This document shows positions 1 to 13,829 of a stretch of 64,000 bases of DNA, in pieces. This DNA is from Melanocharis versteri (Eukaryota > Chordata > Aves > Passeriformes > Melanocharitidae): contig VZTG01001077.1 of assembly GCA_013397845.1 (NCBI GenBank), positions 1,192,484-1,256,483 of the forward strand, written 5' to 3'. A program made the translations under genes and the position numbers. The notes under the pieces were generated by a model. It made no database searches. It worked only from the letters and a program-made list of their open reading frames with translations, and was not told where the DNA came from. Every line of letters begins with the position of its first letter. Positions within the stretch are counted from its first letter, which is position 1.

Positions 1-100
1 TCCAAAAATAAATGAAAAAAATTTATAGATTTCCTATGTGATTATCACATAGAACTGGTATTACAGAATAGATTATTTTTAAATTATAGAATCACTTTAC

Positions 101-331
101 ATAGAATTCAAGATCATCTGCAGTCACTACATCACACACAGCACTGACAAATGTACCGATAGCAAGAGCTGCATGGCTTTCATCGTGTGCCCTAAATTCG
201 TAGGCATAGTTGAAGATGGAGATAGAACCCTGACTATTTCCTTTCCCGAAAAGCAGTCTATCAGAGCTGGAGTTTGGCACGTAAAATAGTGAATTTATTT
301 CATAAAATGTTGAGGATAGACTGCTCAAACA
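101..331 (-). CDS. candidate internal coding exon, unidentified protein
   Basis: Seen: on the minus strand a reading frame is open across this segment, bounded by a T-rich tract ending in AG (acceptor) and by TAT followed by GTAAAG (donor-like). The exon would be 231 nt, 77 codons, phase 0 at both ends. The frame closes with TGA two codons past the proposed donor. At least five CpGs lie between 150 and 285, although the surrounding DNA is CpG-depleted, as expected if the sequence is conserved. The peptide is mixed in composition and soluble-looking; it includes GSISIFNYAYEFRAHDE and ends near VVTADDLEFY. The alternation of GSISIF with a following strand faintly recalls SEA-type domains, but this is a weak impression and no family is claimed. 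Possible alternatives are an old processed pseudogene piece or a chance ORF. No neighbouring exon was found to support it. Confidence 0.3.
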
Positions 332-455
332 CTTCAGAAAAAAACTGTTTATTTTATCTGTTCACTGTATGTAAATACTCAGTCCTTTAGGCCAAACATT
401 ATTCTCACAGAGCTTCCTTTTTAAATCACAGTAATCCTGCCAGTTCTCCTGAAAA

Positions 456-800
456 ATCGCAGAATCAAAGAATGTTTAGAGATTGGAATGAACCTTAAAG
501 GTCATCTAGTCCCAATCCCCTCTGCCATGGGCAGGGACATGTTCCACTAGGACCAGGTTGCTCAGAGCCCCATCCCACCCGGCCTTGAACACTGCCGCTG
601 TTAGAGCATCCACAACCTCCTTGGGCAACTTGGTCCAGTGCCTCATCACCCTCACAGTAAAGAATTTCTTCCTAACAGCTAACCTAAATTTCCTCTCGTC
701 CAATTTTTACCCATTACTCCTTGTCCTGCCACTGCAGTTCGTGATGAAGAGTCCCTCTGCAGCTCCCCTGTAAACCCCCTTCAGATACTGGAAGGGAGAG
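456..800 (-). mobile_element. CR1 LINE 3' end, 5'-truncated
   Basis: Read on the plus strand this is the reverse complement of the avian CR1 3' region: a tail resembling AGAATCAAAGAATG, then AAAGGTCATCTAGTCC, GCAGGGACATGTTCCACTAG, GTTGCTCAGAGCCCCATCC, the CTTGGGCAACTTGGTCCAG block, and finally CCCTTCAGATACTGGAAGG. The element therefore lies on the minus strand with its 3' tail at the low-coordinate end. About 345 bp remain, a typical 5'-truncated CR1. The 65-71 codon frames inside it (506-703 minus, 558-773 plus) are by-products of the repeat and not genes. The identification rests on recalled family motifs, but their order and orientation leave little doubt. Confidence 0.95.
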
Positions 801-844
801 GTGGGGCAATGCTGGTTCCCAGCAATCACTTGTGAATCTTTGCT

Positions 845-995
845 CTCATTTTTGTTTTCAGTCAATTGTTCTAATCTCAAAACACGATTTCCACCTTCTG
901 CGCCTCCAGTTCTTTCCAGCCTGCCACAGGAGGAGGGGAAGGAGTAAGCAAGAGGCAGAATGGTTTGGACAGTCTCAGTGGAAGCGCTGAATTGG
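845..995 (+). mobile_element. possible old avian ERV LTR 3'-end remnant
   Basis: The stretch reads like a decayed form of the LTR end seen more clearly at 25,110-25,398: a pyrimidine-rich run, a segment near ATCTCAAAACACGA, then a purine run AGGAGGAGGGGAAGGAGTAA and an AGGCAGAATGGTTTGGACAG segment in the place where the better copy has GAGCAGCTGTGTGGTAC. It directly follows the CR1 piece. Divergence is high, so this could simply be a GC-richer unique stretch. Confidence 0.35.
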
Positions 996-1631
996 GGAGC
1001 ACCATTCCTAAATCACAATACGGATGGAGTAACCACCCCCTTTTCCTACATCACATAGAATACCCATTTCATTGACATTTCTTGCCAATGTTTTGGTCAA
1101 AAGTAATCAATATGTCCTAAACTACTTGTTATTTCACAAATTATTCTCTTTAAAAGGGGTTTTTTTTAAAGAACAATTGACTATTTTCAAATTAAGGTTC
1201 TACAAATACATACAATGACTTTATATGCATTTAGGATCAACCTGGATTGTTTCTTCTGGGTCCTTCTCATTCTATGTCTTCATCTAAATCACCGCTACTA
1301 ACAAGGGTCAGCTGAGTTGCTTTCATCTTTTAGGCAACACTGCTTAACTGTATGTTTTAAGGATGTCTCTTGCATATTGCTGGCTGAAATAATTTACCTG
1401 CTATCATTAAGGAACATGGCTGACCCATTATAGCTATCTAAACACAGATGTCTAAAAGTACATAAGAGACAAGCCTGCAGGTAAAGAGAAGGGACATTAC
1501 TGCAAGAATAGTTGAAATAAACTAGTCCAAATCCACCTAAAAGAATTAAAACAATAATTCTTCAGACAGGTAGAATGGTTTTGTCTATAGGAAAGAAATG
1601 TTGCTATATTTATATACTAAATGCAGACGGT

Positions 1632-1679
1632 TAAACATTTATAATTCATAATAGCTAAACATTCATAATTCATAGTATG
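1632..1679. repeat. 24-bp tandem duplication (2 copies)
   Basis: Two adjacent units beginning TAAACATTTATAATTCAT and TAAACATTCATAATTCAT, 24 bp apart, with a few mismatches. A small local duplication; no function suggested. Confidence 0.75.
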
Positions 1680-2850
1680 AAATTTGAGACTACTTAAGGC
1701 ACTGTGACAGAGCTTTTATTACAGCACAATTGTTTGCATGCATACTGATTTAAGAACTGTACTTCAGAAAAGTAGTAAATGTTACTGCACTAAAGAATGA
1801 AACCATAATATTCCCTCTACCACCAATAAAGGCTAAATTAATTCCAGGAAACATTACAAGAAAAAAATTACTGGAAGAAATAAATATCTTTAACAGGGAA
1901 GCTCATCAATAGCTTATCCTTAAAGACATCAGTTTATCTTTTTAGCACTAATGTGACATTTGTATCCATTTTCAGGGCAAATTATGTCATTCACTATTTA
2001 ACAGAGGCCTTTTCAGGCATTTCCCTTATTTTTTCCTATTAAATATATCTTCATGCATCACAAAAAGTTTGCGTGCTTTTTTGCAACAGTCACTATATTC
2101 TTCCTTCTTTCCACTTTTTTTTAACTTTCATTGAATAAGGATTTTTTCTCTTTTTTTAGTTTGTGAAATGCAGCAGATTTAGGAAACAGCAATAATTTCT
2201 TATTACTCTCACAGTGTTTTATGTACACCTAGTTTCCAAGAATGGAATGACAATTAATTACTTCCAGCAACATTTAAAGATAAACAAACAACAAAACCCA
2301 TTAAATTTAATTTTAAACTTTCAGAGTCAGGTAAACAAATCTTGTGTTGTCATCCTCAAATAAGAATATACAAACAGAGGAATTTTGTATATTAATCCCA
2401 AATTCATGCTAAAAAGATACTTCAGCATCCAACAGCTGACAAACTAAATTCCAGCCCATTATCCCTCACGCAGCAAATGTTTTCTCTGTTGAAAGCAATA
2501 CGCTCACAAATTTTTGACAAGGCTGACACACCAAGAATGTGGTCCCATACATTATTACATCTAACAAAGTACTAAGGAATAGTTAGAGCAATCTTTAAAG
2601 AAGAAAAAACAATATGCTGTCATGTCACTGAAAAAAAAACTATATAGAAGACTACTAAGTTATTCAGAAAGAGTCACGGTGAGATTAAGAAACCAAAAGA
2701 TGTTTGTATTGCTTTTAATCAAATATTACAATGCACGTTTTTAAAAACTCTTCAGTGGTCTTGCTTTACAGAGAATTAGCAGGTGAAGGGAAAGCAAAGC
2801 CCCTAAAAAAAGTAAGAGGCTTGAGCTGGTTTGATTTTCTGCTTCTTTAG

Positions 2851-2901
2851 GAAGCTCTGAGTAGATCAAGCACCCTCATGCTCTCGGTGGTTCTTACACA
2901 G
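2851..2901 (+). other. possible 51-bp exon (acceptor/donor pair)
   Basis: A pyrimidine-rich tract (TTTTCTGCTTCTTTAG) is followed by 51 nt and then ACACAG/GTAACT. The segment is divisible by three and only one frame is open across it, reading EALSRSSTLMLSVVLTQ. Short pairs like this occur by chance in AT-rich DNA and no flanking exon was found. It may equally be a noncoding-RNA exon or nothing. Confidence 0.15.
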
Positions 2902-5900
2902 GTAACTTTCTTCAGCCTTCTATTTGACACAGGTGGATTTCCTCTTCTATTAATAAAGCAAAGGAAAATACCAGAAGGAAACAAAACAGGTTCTTAGAGT
3001 TTTCCAAGATAATAATCTTCTATCAGCAAGAGGTAACCAAACTACTTAGATATTCAGAAAATTTATCTTCTCTGGACGTGAAACACGATGCTTATTTGAT
3101 GTTTGCCATGATATAACTCACACAGAAAAAATATAGAATTTTCTTATTTGTTATTCTCTGTTATTAAATCAGAATCATTTCCCCTCTCGCTACCACCAAT
3201 CTCAGTCTCAGCATTATATGCTATATAATTTTTATACATACACACACACCTGAAAAAATTCCAAGGCAGCATCGGAATTTCATATTCCCTTCACGACTGT
3301 TGATGTTAAAGAATCATTAATGGAACAAAACATATATCCACTTACAGTAGGCTTCTTTTAATGGCAAAATAAGAAATAGATCTTATCTATTTAAAAAGTT
3401 AACAGTATGTTCTTGCTCATTATTTTAAAAGTGAAGACTAGAATTTAAATGTGAGGTGTTTTCTGTCCTTGATAACAGTTTAATTCTAGTCAAAGTAAAA
3501 GTGTTTCTTATTAAAGAAAGATTCCTTTTAAAAAATTGAACTTCCAACACTGCTGTTAAAATGAAAGCAGAATCAGTGTTCACATTTTCTTGACACTTTT
3601 ACTGCTCTCTGACCATACTCAGAAATTATTCTTTCCCAGCTTTCTGTTTTACCTGGCAACACCTCAGATCAGTGGAGTCTCACTACTAAGCTAATAGAGC
3701 TTGGACTCCCTTTGTAGGTTTTAAAGAGTGTAACTATGTGCTCTGTACCTGTACACATTGGATAACTGAGAATTATATTGAAGGCCCCTAGATATGTCTA
3801 GCAGGCAAAGGTGGAGAAGGGGCACAGAAGTCCTGTTACATTCACATTAAACATGGGAATTCTCCCTAGCTAGATTCCGCCACATTCTGGACTCTGGAAT
3901 TCAACACATGGTGATAGCAGCCTGGGGCAGGTTCAGGGGACAGACTGGAGAATAGTTGAAGGACTGAAAAATAAATATTATGCCAAAACCTAAAGGGCTT
4001 AATATATGAAAGAGAGAGTTAAATCATGATATGATCACAGGCTCTGAACTCTGCTGGCTTCCTTAGATGGGTAAGTTAGCAGAGGTTACTGTACCTTATC
4101 AGACAAAGATATAAATATGGAAAGGGACAGGAACAGGACCAAAATAACCCACAAGAGGTGGGAAAAAAAGCACTAAAGCAAGACACATTCAGACTAAAGC
4201 GGTAAGTGTGACAGTAAATATAAAGGATCCCTGAAATAACTTATTGAAATCAAGATAAATCACTTGAAATTTTTCGTCAGTGTAGTGGAGTTTTTCCTAA
4301 GAACAGGATCTACATTAATGCAGATACTGGAATCAGAAATGGAAAAACAATTTCAGGAAACACTGTCATCTGTGACACCGTCACATGAACTCTTCTAGTC
4401 CTGAAATCAATTGCAATTAAGAAAAAAATATTATGGTAATGATTTTCTGAAGTTGGTAAAATCTTTCTTCTATTGATCTTACTGTATTTCACTTGAATAA
4501 AATAATAAGACTTTGACAGTGATATTACGTCTTTTGCAGTACTGACAGACATTTTCTACTGCAAATTTATTTAGTAATTTCGGAATCCAATCACAAAGGG
4601 TCCATCTAATCCTGTTAAACAAGGAAAACTTCCTGCGAGATTCTAAATGCTTCTTATCAATTAGAAGTAATATATATGTACACAATTTATTTTTCTGTAT
4701 AGCGAAATGACAATCTGATATGGATTACGGAAAGCAAATAAGCTTTAAAACATGGGGAAATATCTTTAAGAGTTTCTTTGAAGGTCTTTTTTATAATTAA
4801 AGGTTCTCAGATTTCTAATGCCACATGAGAAACATCTTTCTGATCTTAAATAAAACTAACATTTCTCTCTATTCAGTAAGTCTCAGTATCCTTTCAATAC
4901 AATAAGGAAATATATGTTTGTAACTCTTACTTTGCCTTTTAATGTATTAAATAACTCCAGTGTTAATTTTATCTAAAGAAAATAAAAGTTACTTATATGT
5001 TTTCATCGTTTATTGGCTTTGATCTCACATTTAAATTCATCTCAAATAGTGTCATCTTGCTTTTCTCAGACCACAGAGAGCATTGAGCCTTGCTGCAGCA
5101 GCAATTTGATTACAGGAAGAAAGGCTGCACATTTAATGAACTCCTTATTTGATCTGTCAATGCAAGTGGATTTTGATGTTATTTCTAACATTGACTTCTA
5201 AATACTTTCACCATTAGTCTAAGCAAGGATGGAAAACAGAATGGGAAAGCTGAATACCCACAGACACCATCTTATCTACATGCAGCAGTACAGAATTTTC
5301 AAGGCAAAGACTACTATGCTAAACATGTTGATTAGCACAGGACACCTAAATAAATACATTCTTTTCTTTGGCACCGCATAAGTGACACAAAGTTAAATAA
5401 GCAACAACAGAAAAATAAAATAAGAAAAGGTGAAAGAAATGCATTTTAGATGTTCATAAAATCTATGAGAAGCTGGAAATCAGGTGGTGAGAAAGCTAAT
5501 TCTGTATGATAGAAAGTTCAGAGGAGAACAATCCAGAAACCACTGGCAGACTGTGGACATACAAGGGCAAAACTAAATTGGATTTTGAAAGAGGGCTAAT
5601 AGCAGGAAAGGTCTAACTTCCTATCCACATCAGTATAAACCCACAGAATCTGTATGTTTGGAAAGAAAGTTAAAAGCTGGGATTTGAGAAAACTTGTAGG
5701 GCAAAACTACTTTTTTTTTAATTTATGTATATTTCTAGATTCTGACACAAGTGTAGTGGACATATTAAAGTGTCATATGTGGGAACAATTCCAGAATGAG
5801 TGAATAACAGGGAATGTCAATAGAGCCAGCAAGCTATCAGAGTTTTTTCTACTGTCATTTCCTGGTCAGGAGCTAATTATGGAAAATAATGAATTACCCA

Positions 5901-6360
5901 CAATATCAATTTGTTTAATTGTTCATTAATTTTCACTGTTGCATGGGAAACTTAGAGGCTGCGTATTATATGACAGAACAACGGAAAATGAAGAGAAGTG
6001 CTGAAACATAAATTTTGTGTTCATATGAAAACGTAAAATGTTACTATATATATTGGAGCTTTGACACAAATGTTTCCAGACTTCCTAAATAATTACTCAA
6101 AGACAATAAAAAAGGGCTTCTAAATTCTTCTATTGTTCCCAAACCTACACCTCCCCAGGTTTTATACACATAAAAAATAACCTCTTTCTGCAAATGAAAA
6201 TAAAATTTTCTACATTTGATTTTTTTTCATTTTGACACAGGTGGAAATAACTTTCTTTTGAAGGGAATTGGTAGCTCCACAACAAAGACATATTAGGCTG
6301 ACTATCTAAAAAGCAGAGAATCAGTACTTTATCAACAAAATCCTTGCAGAATACAGCACT

Positions 6361-6455
6361 ACATATATTATATATATATATATTATATGCACATGTGTTA
6401 GATATAATAAAATATACTATGTTATATAATAAATATAATATAGTGCTGATGACAG
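6361..6455. repeat. (TA)n-rich simple repeat
   Basis: Interrupted TA dinucleotide tract (core about 6,365-6,390) continuing into imperfect TATAATA-type sequence. Probably length-variable. Confidence 0.85.
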
Positions 6456-9400
6456 AAATGTGTATGCTCTGGTCTTAAAAACTTAACCAGTCATACTTTA
6501 TATTCATTAGAAATTACACACATTGTGTATTGCCTTGCACATAAATTAAGCATACATTTTTCTCCTGCTTAATTAGCCTAATTTAGTAAAAAAAACAATC
6601 AGTAAAAACATACTTTCAGAAAAAGTATGTCAACAACTTAGTTCTGTTAAGGCATTTTATCTCCGGTTGATTGGAAGCTGTTCACTGATGTAACTTTTTT
6701 GCAAATTAAATGTGGAATTATCTTAGATGCTCATAGTTTTGTTTTGCTTCTACACCCTTCTGAAAGAAACTTTAATTACTTAGCTGATAGCATATCTGTC
6801 ATTAATCTTGTTAAGAAAACAATAAGAGCTCCTTAGGGGAGAGAAATAGTTCTCTTTATTCTGCCATTTCATGTAATCTGCTATGTGCGCCAATAAAGAA
6901 GCACAAATAACCTTTCTGATTCTTTTTTTCTTATTGTTGTAAATAGCAGCACTAACCAACAAAAAGAAAAATACATCTAAGTCTTCCATGCATAACATTT
7001 GCAATTTTGGAGAATATATTTTCCTAATTCATTTTTTCTTTTGTTCTCTTCATAAAGAAAAAGTGTTCTGCAAATTGTGCTCTTGTAAATTTACAGTCAT
7101 GCTTTTCAGCGGCTCAGAGGCTGCCCTGAGTTTTTTTCTGATGTTAGATTAAAAGATGTTTTTCAAAGAAGAAATAGATGAGCATTAAAAAGTTACATCA
7201 ATGTGTAAGAAACTTTTCTCTAAGGAAAAACAAAATCCAGTTTCCACTGGAATAAAAAATGTGCAGCATTGTTTAAAGAGAATAATCATCACATATTTTT
7301 TGCTTAATTATATAGAATTAGGAAAAATAAATGACCATGGGATTAAGAATGCTTTGCATTTAAATGCTAAATTCATGCAAGAAACAAAAACTAATGCTCC
7401 TGCACTATTTTAAAGTAACATTGAATTGTCATGGGATTGGTGTTAGGAGATTTACTTAATATTGTAAACATCTGAATAATTACTTAGGATAAAAATTGAT
7501 GTTTTGTTGTGATGTAAAAGGTTTTGTGATTTCTCTAACTAAATGCCATTACAAGAAATTCCAGTTACAAATATAGGATCTGGATGCATAGCAAAGGCTG
7601 ATAAAATTAACCTTTGGATACATGCAATACTAATCAGGAAAAAAACATTAGAAGTTTCTCATACAAACTAGGAATTCCAAAACCCGAGTTTTGATCTCAT
7701 CAGGGACTTTCAGTTGTCTTTTATTTTATAGCAGCTGGAATTTATCACTCTCTAGCTACTCCCGTGAATTAAAACTACAACCAAAGGAACAACAAAATTT
7801 GTTAAGTGACAGTCTTGACCATTAAGGCGACTGATGTCTCTAGAAAAATTACAACAGAAAAAATTATTTACAGGCATGACTGAATGCAAAAGGAGACCAA
7901 GAAAACTTTCTGTAGTACGAAAAGAAGTCATCAATGCTGAGCTGCAATAGCAAAGGAATTTGAGAAAAAGTCTGACCTGGAACTGAAGTTGCTCTGTGGT
8001 TTCCAGCCCTTCTATAGCCAGAGCAGCCAGAAAAGCTGAAGCCACAATCACACATTGTTTTCTACAAGGTTTTAGACAGCTCACCTTTTTTGATAAGCTA
8101 AATCTCCCCAGCAGAATCAGTGATCACTTGAAGAATGAGATCAGTTCAGCTTGGTAGGAACTTTTTAAGCCAATTTAAACATTGCTTTCCTTATGAGGAA
8201 AAAGAGGTCAATTCCAAAACTAGAACTTTCCAAGACATTCTCCAGGGCAATTGCATCCATGTATATCTAAATACGTAGGGCAGGACACACATGCAAGAAA
8301 AACAGACTGTGAGACTCAGAAAAACATTGTAGACCTCACAGATCACTTATTTGGAAGTAACTGATGTTCAATATTATCTAACTGGAGATTTTTAGTTCTA
8401 AACTGTTTTATATTTATAGGCAAAGAGGGAAAAGGAAAAGAGGAAAGGAAGAAAAAGAGGAAGGCTTAACCAGCCCAACACACCACTCAAACCACTGGCA
8501 AATGCCATAAAAAAAGCCGTGTATTCAATGGGTTTTAAAGGTTCAGTGCTCTCTCTAGATATCATTTTAAAGGCCTGGGAGATGTTAGGTTTCCATACCA
8601 AACAACATTAAAAATCTTTTAAAAAGAAACACAAGAACTGTGCTAAACCCCCGCTAATATTATCTGTTACTGCTTCATACACTTTTATCCACTGTAGGAA
8701 AAGGAAATCTATTATATAAGTTTGCCAGAAATTGTTTGCCAGATGAAAGGCAATCTTCAGAGGAGCATCAAAACCCACAGAGAATCAAAGATTAAGAAAT
8801 TCTGAGATCATGCAGCCACTTTAACTCCACATTCCATAAAAACAGGTAACATTTGGCTGAACCTGAATAGAATTCAGTGACCACAACAATTTTTGGGAAA
8901 CTATTCTGTGGAGTGAAGGGTTGTCCCACACTCAAGAAGGACAGTCCTCAAAATTCAAAAAGCATATCAGATAGTATATTAATTCTGTGCTTTTACAGGA
9001 ATAAAACCCATGACTGTTTCCATCAATCACTGCAATAAATATCACATGGAGAAGTAAAAAGATGTAAACATTACCTTAAGATACATGTACACAAAATATT
9101 TCAGTCTAAAGTGCAAGTCTCTCTGGGATCTGCCAAAGACAGGGCTTATTTCTGTCAGGAATAAAGGTTCTGAGATGCAAAAACTTTTTGCCTTTAATCT
9201 TTTCCTACTGGAATTTAGTAAAATGAGAGTTATGTTTCAAACTAAAAATATGCACATACACATGCACAGCCTTGGATTTTTGTCTTTTTTTTAAACAAAA
9301 TTATAATAGCAAAAGTACTCACAGCATGGAACTTATGTCTTTTCTTTCAAAATACTGTTTACTGAGCTTCATAAAAGCATTGTGAAAGGGATTTTTTTTT

Positions 9401-12400
9401 TTTTTAGTGGTGCACATTACTTTTAGAAACAAAGATTAAAGTTCTTTACAGTAGGTCTGAGTATCTTTTCAAACACTTCCCTGAGCTCTGCTCTGTACTT
9501 TCAGATAGTGATGATGCATGACTGATGATTCATTCTGATATTCCTTCCATTCTACACAGGAACAGATGGCTTCAAAATGCTGGGAAAATTCCTGCAGACA
9601 TGTTGAGTCCTGTGCCTTCAACCAACCAGTTAATACATCATCGGCATTCTATGCTGTTTAGAATGTGAGATAGCTCCTGAATGAAAGCACTAAAATGAAA
9701 TTCGGGGTAAAAGATCCTATTACTCTCTGAAGTGCATGACATAAGAGAAGGAAACAGAAAGCTACTACGTAAGTATCCTTAGATGGCCTACAACAGTATT
9801 TATATTTATTTACACTTCTCTTAGTGATGACACAAAGTAATTGTATTCACCTGGTCATCCCTAGGAATAGAGAGCAAGGGATTTGCACCTTCCCAAAGCT
9901 TCCCATTTTTTCCCGTGAAAGGTCAGACAGATAGTCACAATTGAGTCTGCTACTTCAGAAGCAAGTAAAATTCATACACTGGAAAAGATTTTTGTAGAGG
10001 AAGGACTATTCATTCATATTACTTTAAATACAGCTATTACTCAAATCTCACAAGCCTTCTGCCTAAGTTCTCAGTAATCACAGTGGTAACAACATTTTTC
10101 CCGACTTGCAAAGAGCAAAGCACAGCACAGCTCTATGATTTTGCTATTTCCATTCTGACATACCTTCACTTCAATTTGTATTAGATAAAATCCTGCACTT
10201 GAAGTACGAGTACTTCTATGAAAAGAAGCAATGAGGTGGAAAACTGTCTTTTGAACTTTTTCTTTCACTGTTAAGAAAGTCATGGTATATTTCAAACAGC
10301 CAGGAACTGTTACAATCTCTGAAAGCATGTACCCTGGAATGAATTTAATTTAATCCTTACAAAATAACTTGAGTGGAAAACACAATTCAGAAAGAGATAG
10401 TGTACTGTGAACTTCATTTACAAAGAAATAAAATTATTTACTGTACAACTATAATCTCTCCGCATACTCTACTCTGATGTTATGATTTTATATAGTGCCA
10501 TTTTCTCTCCTCGTAGTGAATACAATTTTTGAGTTGTCAAAAATTATTTAGATTAACTTGAAATACATAAAAATCCTTGACAAATATTCTGCATGCCGTG
10601 AAATAAACCCAAGTTTTGAGTTTGCCCGGCTTCTTTAGAGAGGGAAATGTTCCTCTTATCATGAAGTGAACACAGAAAAATTCCAGAATAATGGCCAATA
10701 GCAACTAACACAGAATTCTTAATAATATATGATGCAATGAAAGATCAACAATTACCTGCTGCTCCCAGAAGTTTATTTCACTAGTGGTTTAGTTCCCATC
10801 AAAGACTACATCAAACTTTATCACTTTACTCAAAAATAACTCAAAAATTTGCTTCTTAGCTAAAGGTTGCAAGGCAGAGCAGCCCAGTGAAATTCATGTG
10901 CAGCTCTATGCAACAGGATGACTACCAAGGTCTGCTGAATACATAGACACCTTTCCAGAATCTCCATCTATTTTTAAATTACATTGTGTTGGAAACCTTG
11001 CTTATCACTAAAGAAAATTAAAGGGTTTTTACAGAACAAACTATACTATAAAATCCACCTTTGTGATTCCTTCCTCAAAAAACGAACACACAAATGACTG
11101 AGTCCTCAACAGAAGCCCCCAACAAGCAACTGGTTGATATTCCTTTCTGAATTGAAAAATGGAAAATGGAGAAGACAAAATGAGGAAAGCTATTTCTGAA
11201 AATAATAAAACAGTCTTAGTCGTAAGCTTTAAGCATACTCCAAAAGCCACGTATTGTGACTGAAGTAATTCTCTACTTTCTTAACAGCTCTAACAGATTA
11301 TATTTTTTCCATATTAGAAAGACGAGTAGCACTAGAATCTAGACAGGTAGAATTCAGTGCACCTCTAAACAAACTCCAAATTACGCAAGTATTCCCTGGG
11401 CATCATGTGGCCAGAGGAAAACATACTACAGCAACATACTCTGGTAAAACAAACAAACAAACAACAAGCCACACGAATAAATCCAGAACAGACAAACAAA
11501 GCCCTGCAAACACACACCAGCAAATCCTGCTGGTCCGTGCTAGATCTGCATTATATACACCTTCAACTAAATAAAGACTGTGTGTCAAAAACATAGCACT
11601 GTATCGCTTACAGGCACATGGAGGAACAACGTGCAGATTTTTTTATACGTATACAATAAACAACCATACTAGCGAGTTGCCATTTGTTTCAGAAGATAAG
11701 GCTAATGTTGAAAAGAAGACAAGCAAGGACAGAGGAATGCCTTCTGACTTACTGCTGGCAGCTTCAGATGACTCATGCAACGACTTAGGAGCCAAATAAA
11801 TGCAAAAAAAAAAAGGAATTAATGATAGATTCTACAGCTGGGAAGAGATACAGATTTGTTTGGGATTTTTTCCAGCTTTATCTTCTCTTTATCCTGGTCA
11901 ATGGGATTGCACAGCCCAACAGGGCACAAATATGAGGTTAGTTCAAACCAATCTGAAAAGATGATCCTTTGTTAACCTCATGCATGAACCTTTCAAGACA
12001 AAATCTGATAATGTCAGGTAAGTCCATCCTTACATTATTTCAGTGATTAAAATCTGCCATGGACTCACACTTTCTTCTGCACCTAAGTCAGAAAAACTAC
12101 AAAGTAAACATCAGCAGAGTTCCAAGCCACCAGTCTAGCCACATATCAATGGAAACAGATTTCAACATATGAGTATTTGATAACCCATCTAACAAAGATT
12201 TGGAAACCTACAAATCCCAGAAGCCTGGAGAAAAATGAAATGTTGACATTGAGGGCTTCTGTAAAAACATCAGGCGCACTGCAGAGATCCCCAAAGAGCA
12301 ATCCTGTACTCACAAATAACATATGATGGAGAAACACAGGGATTTGTCCGGCACAAACGCAGACATGAGAGAATTATTGTCTCATATAAATTCAGTAATA

Positions 12401-13829
12401 AAGCCTCCTTAAGGGATTAAAAAAGTAAAGAATTTGCTTTTGAGTAACTGAATGCAGCATAGCTTTGAATGTACATTCAGATATTGAATAACGGATGATT
12501 AAAACCAAGGACATGGAAATACAATTATGAAAAAATATTATGCAGGGTCACAAGCTTCCAGCTTTAATCATAATTTGGAACAAATTTCACCATGAATAGC
12601 TCCAATTGCACTACTTACAGGAATTACTGCAGATGACAGAGCATCACTAGAAGCATCAGGACAAAACACTCCCAATCTTAACATTTACAACACCCATATT
12701 TACCTAAATTTCCATTTGAAATGCAGCTACTCATCTACTGCAGATGGTCTTTTTCTGAGTTTAAAATGAGAAAGAATTAAAGAATTATCACCATTCATGC
12801 TTTGATTTTCCCATGAACTTCAGAACATAGAATTAGGCCTTTTCATAAGCCTGAATGTATCCTAAAAGAGATGGAAACCAATTGCAGGCACTGTCAAGAC
12901 ATAGAGGTAATGAGTCCAATGAAGATCACCATAAATGTCACATAGTTTAGTCCCCGAGTGTCAGCGAAACAATTTTCCAGAAGAACATATGGAACCAATG
13001 ATTCTTTCAAAGTTATACAGAGAAATATTTTAACACAGTACAGAGTTAACACAAGTGCATTAATAACTAGAGGAAAGTTTTACAAGGAATACTAATTCTT
13101 TACTTGGCAGAAGAAAACTGGTTCCACTATATATTAAGATAAAGGTAAATTAAATTTCAATTCAGCTGAAACATAAAATCCTATAAAAAATTATTCGCAA
13201 CAATGTACCAGAATTTCTCACAAGAGTATGGAAAAAGATATTTTCGTCATATATGAAGACAGCTACCCAAGAAGAGGATAGTCTAAAGTCATTTGAAGAA
13301 GGACCCTTACTAATTTGATGAAACTATAGGGTAGACTCAGAATGGAAAATGTTGTAAGTAGTCTGCTGTGGTGAAATAATATCAGAAAGAACAAGGAAAA
13401 AAGTATGCATAAAAAGCAGAACATGAAAGTATTTTTCAGCTTCTGTGTTACCCTGAAAATGTCTTAATTCAATCTTGGTACATGTTTTAGGATGATATAC
13501 CATTATCCACTCCACTGGTTTGCAAGGAACATTAAGCCAATGGTACAAAATGGAAGGAAGTAGAAGTCCTCCCTAGTCAGTTTTCTGACCTGAATAATCA
13601 AAACCTCAGACACCTGCAGCCAGAATAGAAGTAGACCAAGACACAAGATTTACTTCGCTGTGAAACATGCATGAAGTTTCATCATAGCTCAAACAGAAGA
13701 TGTAACTAAGAAAAGAAACAGATACATTTAATAACGAATACCAGGATGAACTAACACAGGTCACCTTCTGAGCTGGAGGACACCAGCAATACAGTGCTGT
13801 AAACAACAGATTAATTTCTTCTGAAATCC
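6456..13829. other. AT-rich unique noncoding DNA
   Basis: No gene or clear mobile element seen. It holds a T14 run (9,392-9,405) and an (AAAC)n tract (11,446-11,465). The longest frame, 110 codons on the minus strand at 7,752-8,084, has no recognisable domain and low-complexity hydrophobic stretches, so I do not call it a gene. Confidence 0.6.
11446..11465. repeat. (AAAC)n microsatellite
   Basis: About five AAAC units in a row, followed by further AAC-rich sequence. It lies inside a pair of mirror frames (11,403-11,596) that owe their length to this repeat. Confidence 0.85.

Larger units (their letters stand above)
996..6360. other. AT-rich unique noncoding DNA
   Basis: No recognisable gene or interspersed repeat. 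Frames are short and broken by stops on both strands. It contains a 24-bp tandem duplication (1,632-1,679), a possible short exon (2,851-2,901) and a short CA run near 3,240-3,250. The frame at 5,013-5,201 follows a good acceptor-like tract but has no donor and no recognisable product. Confidence 0.6.

Noticed and set aside
5070..5201. Acceptor-like tract followed by an open frame ending in TAA, as in a terminal exon
   Set aside because: No recognisable product, no supporting upstream exon, and no CpG retention; likely chance.
7464..7480. TGTAAACATC word resembling the miR-30 5' end
   Set aside because: No complementary arm nearby, so no hairpin.
7752..8084. 110-codon minus-strand frame
   Set aside because: No domain, overlaps a second minus frame, and composition fits a chance ORF.
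8775..8825. AGAATCAAAG word resembling a CR1 tail
   Set aside because: The following bases do not continue into the CR1 3' region.
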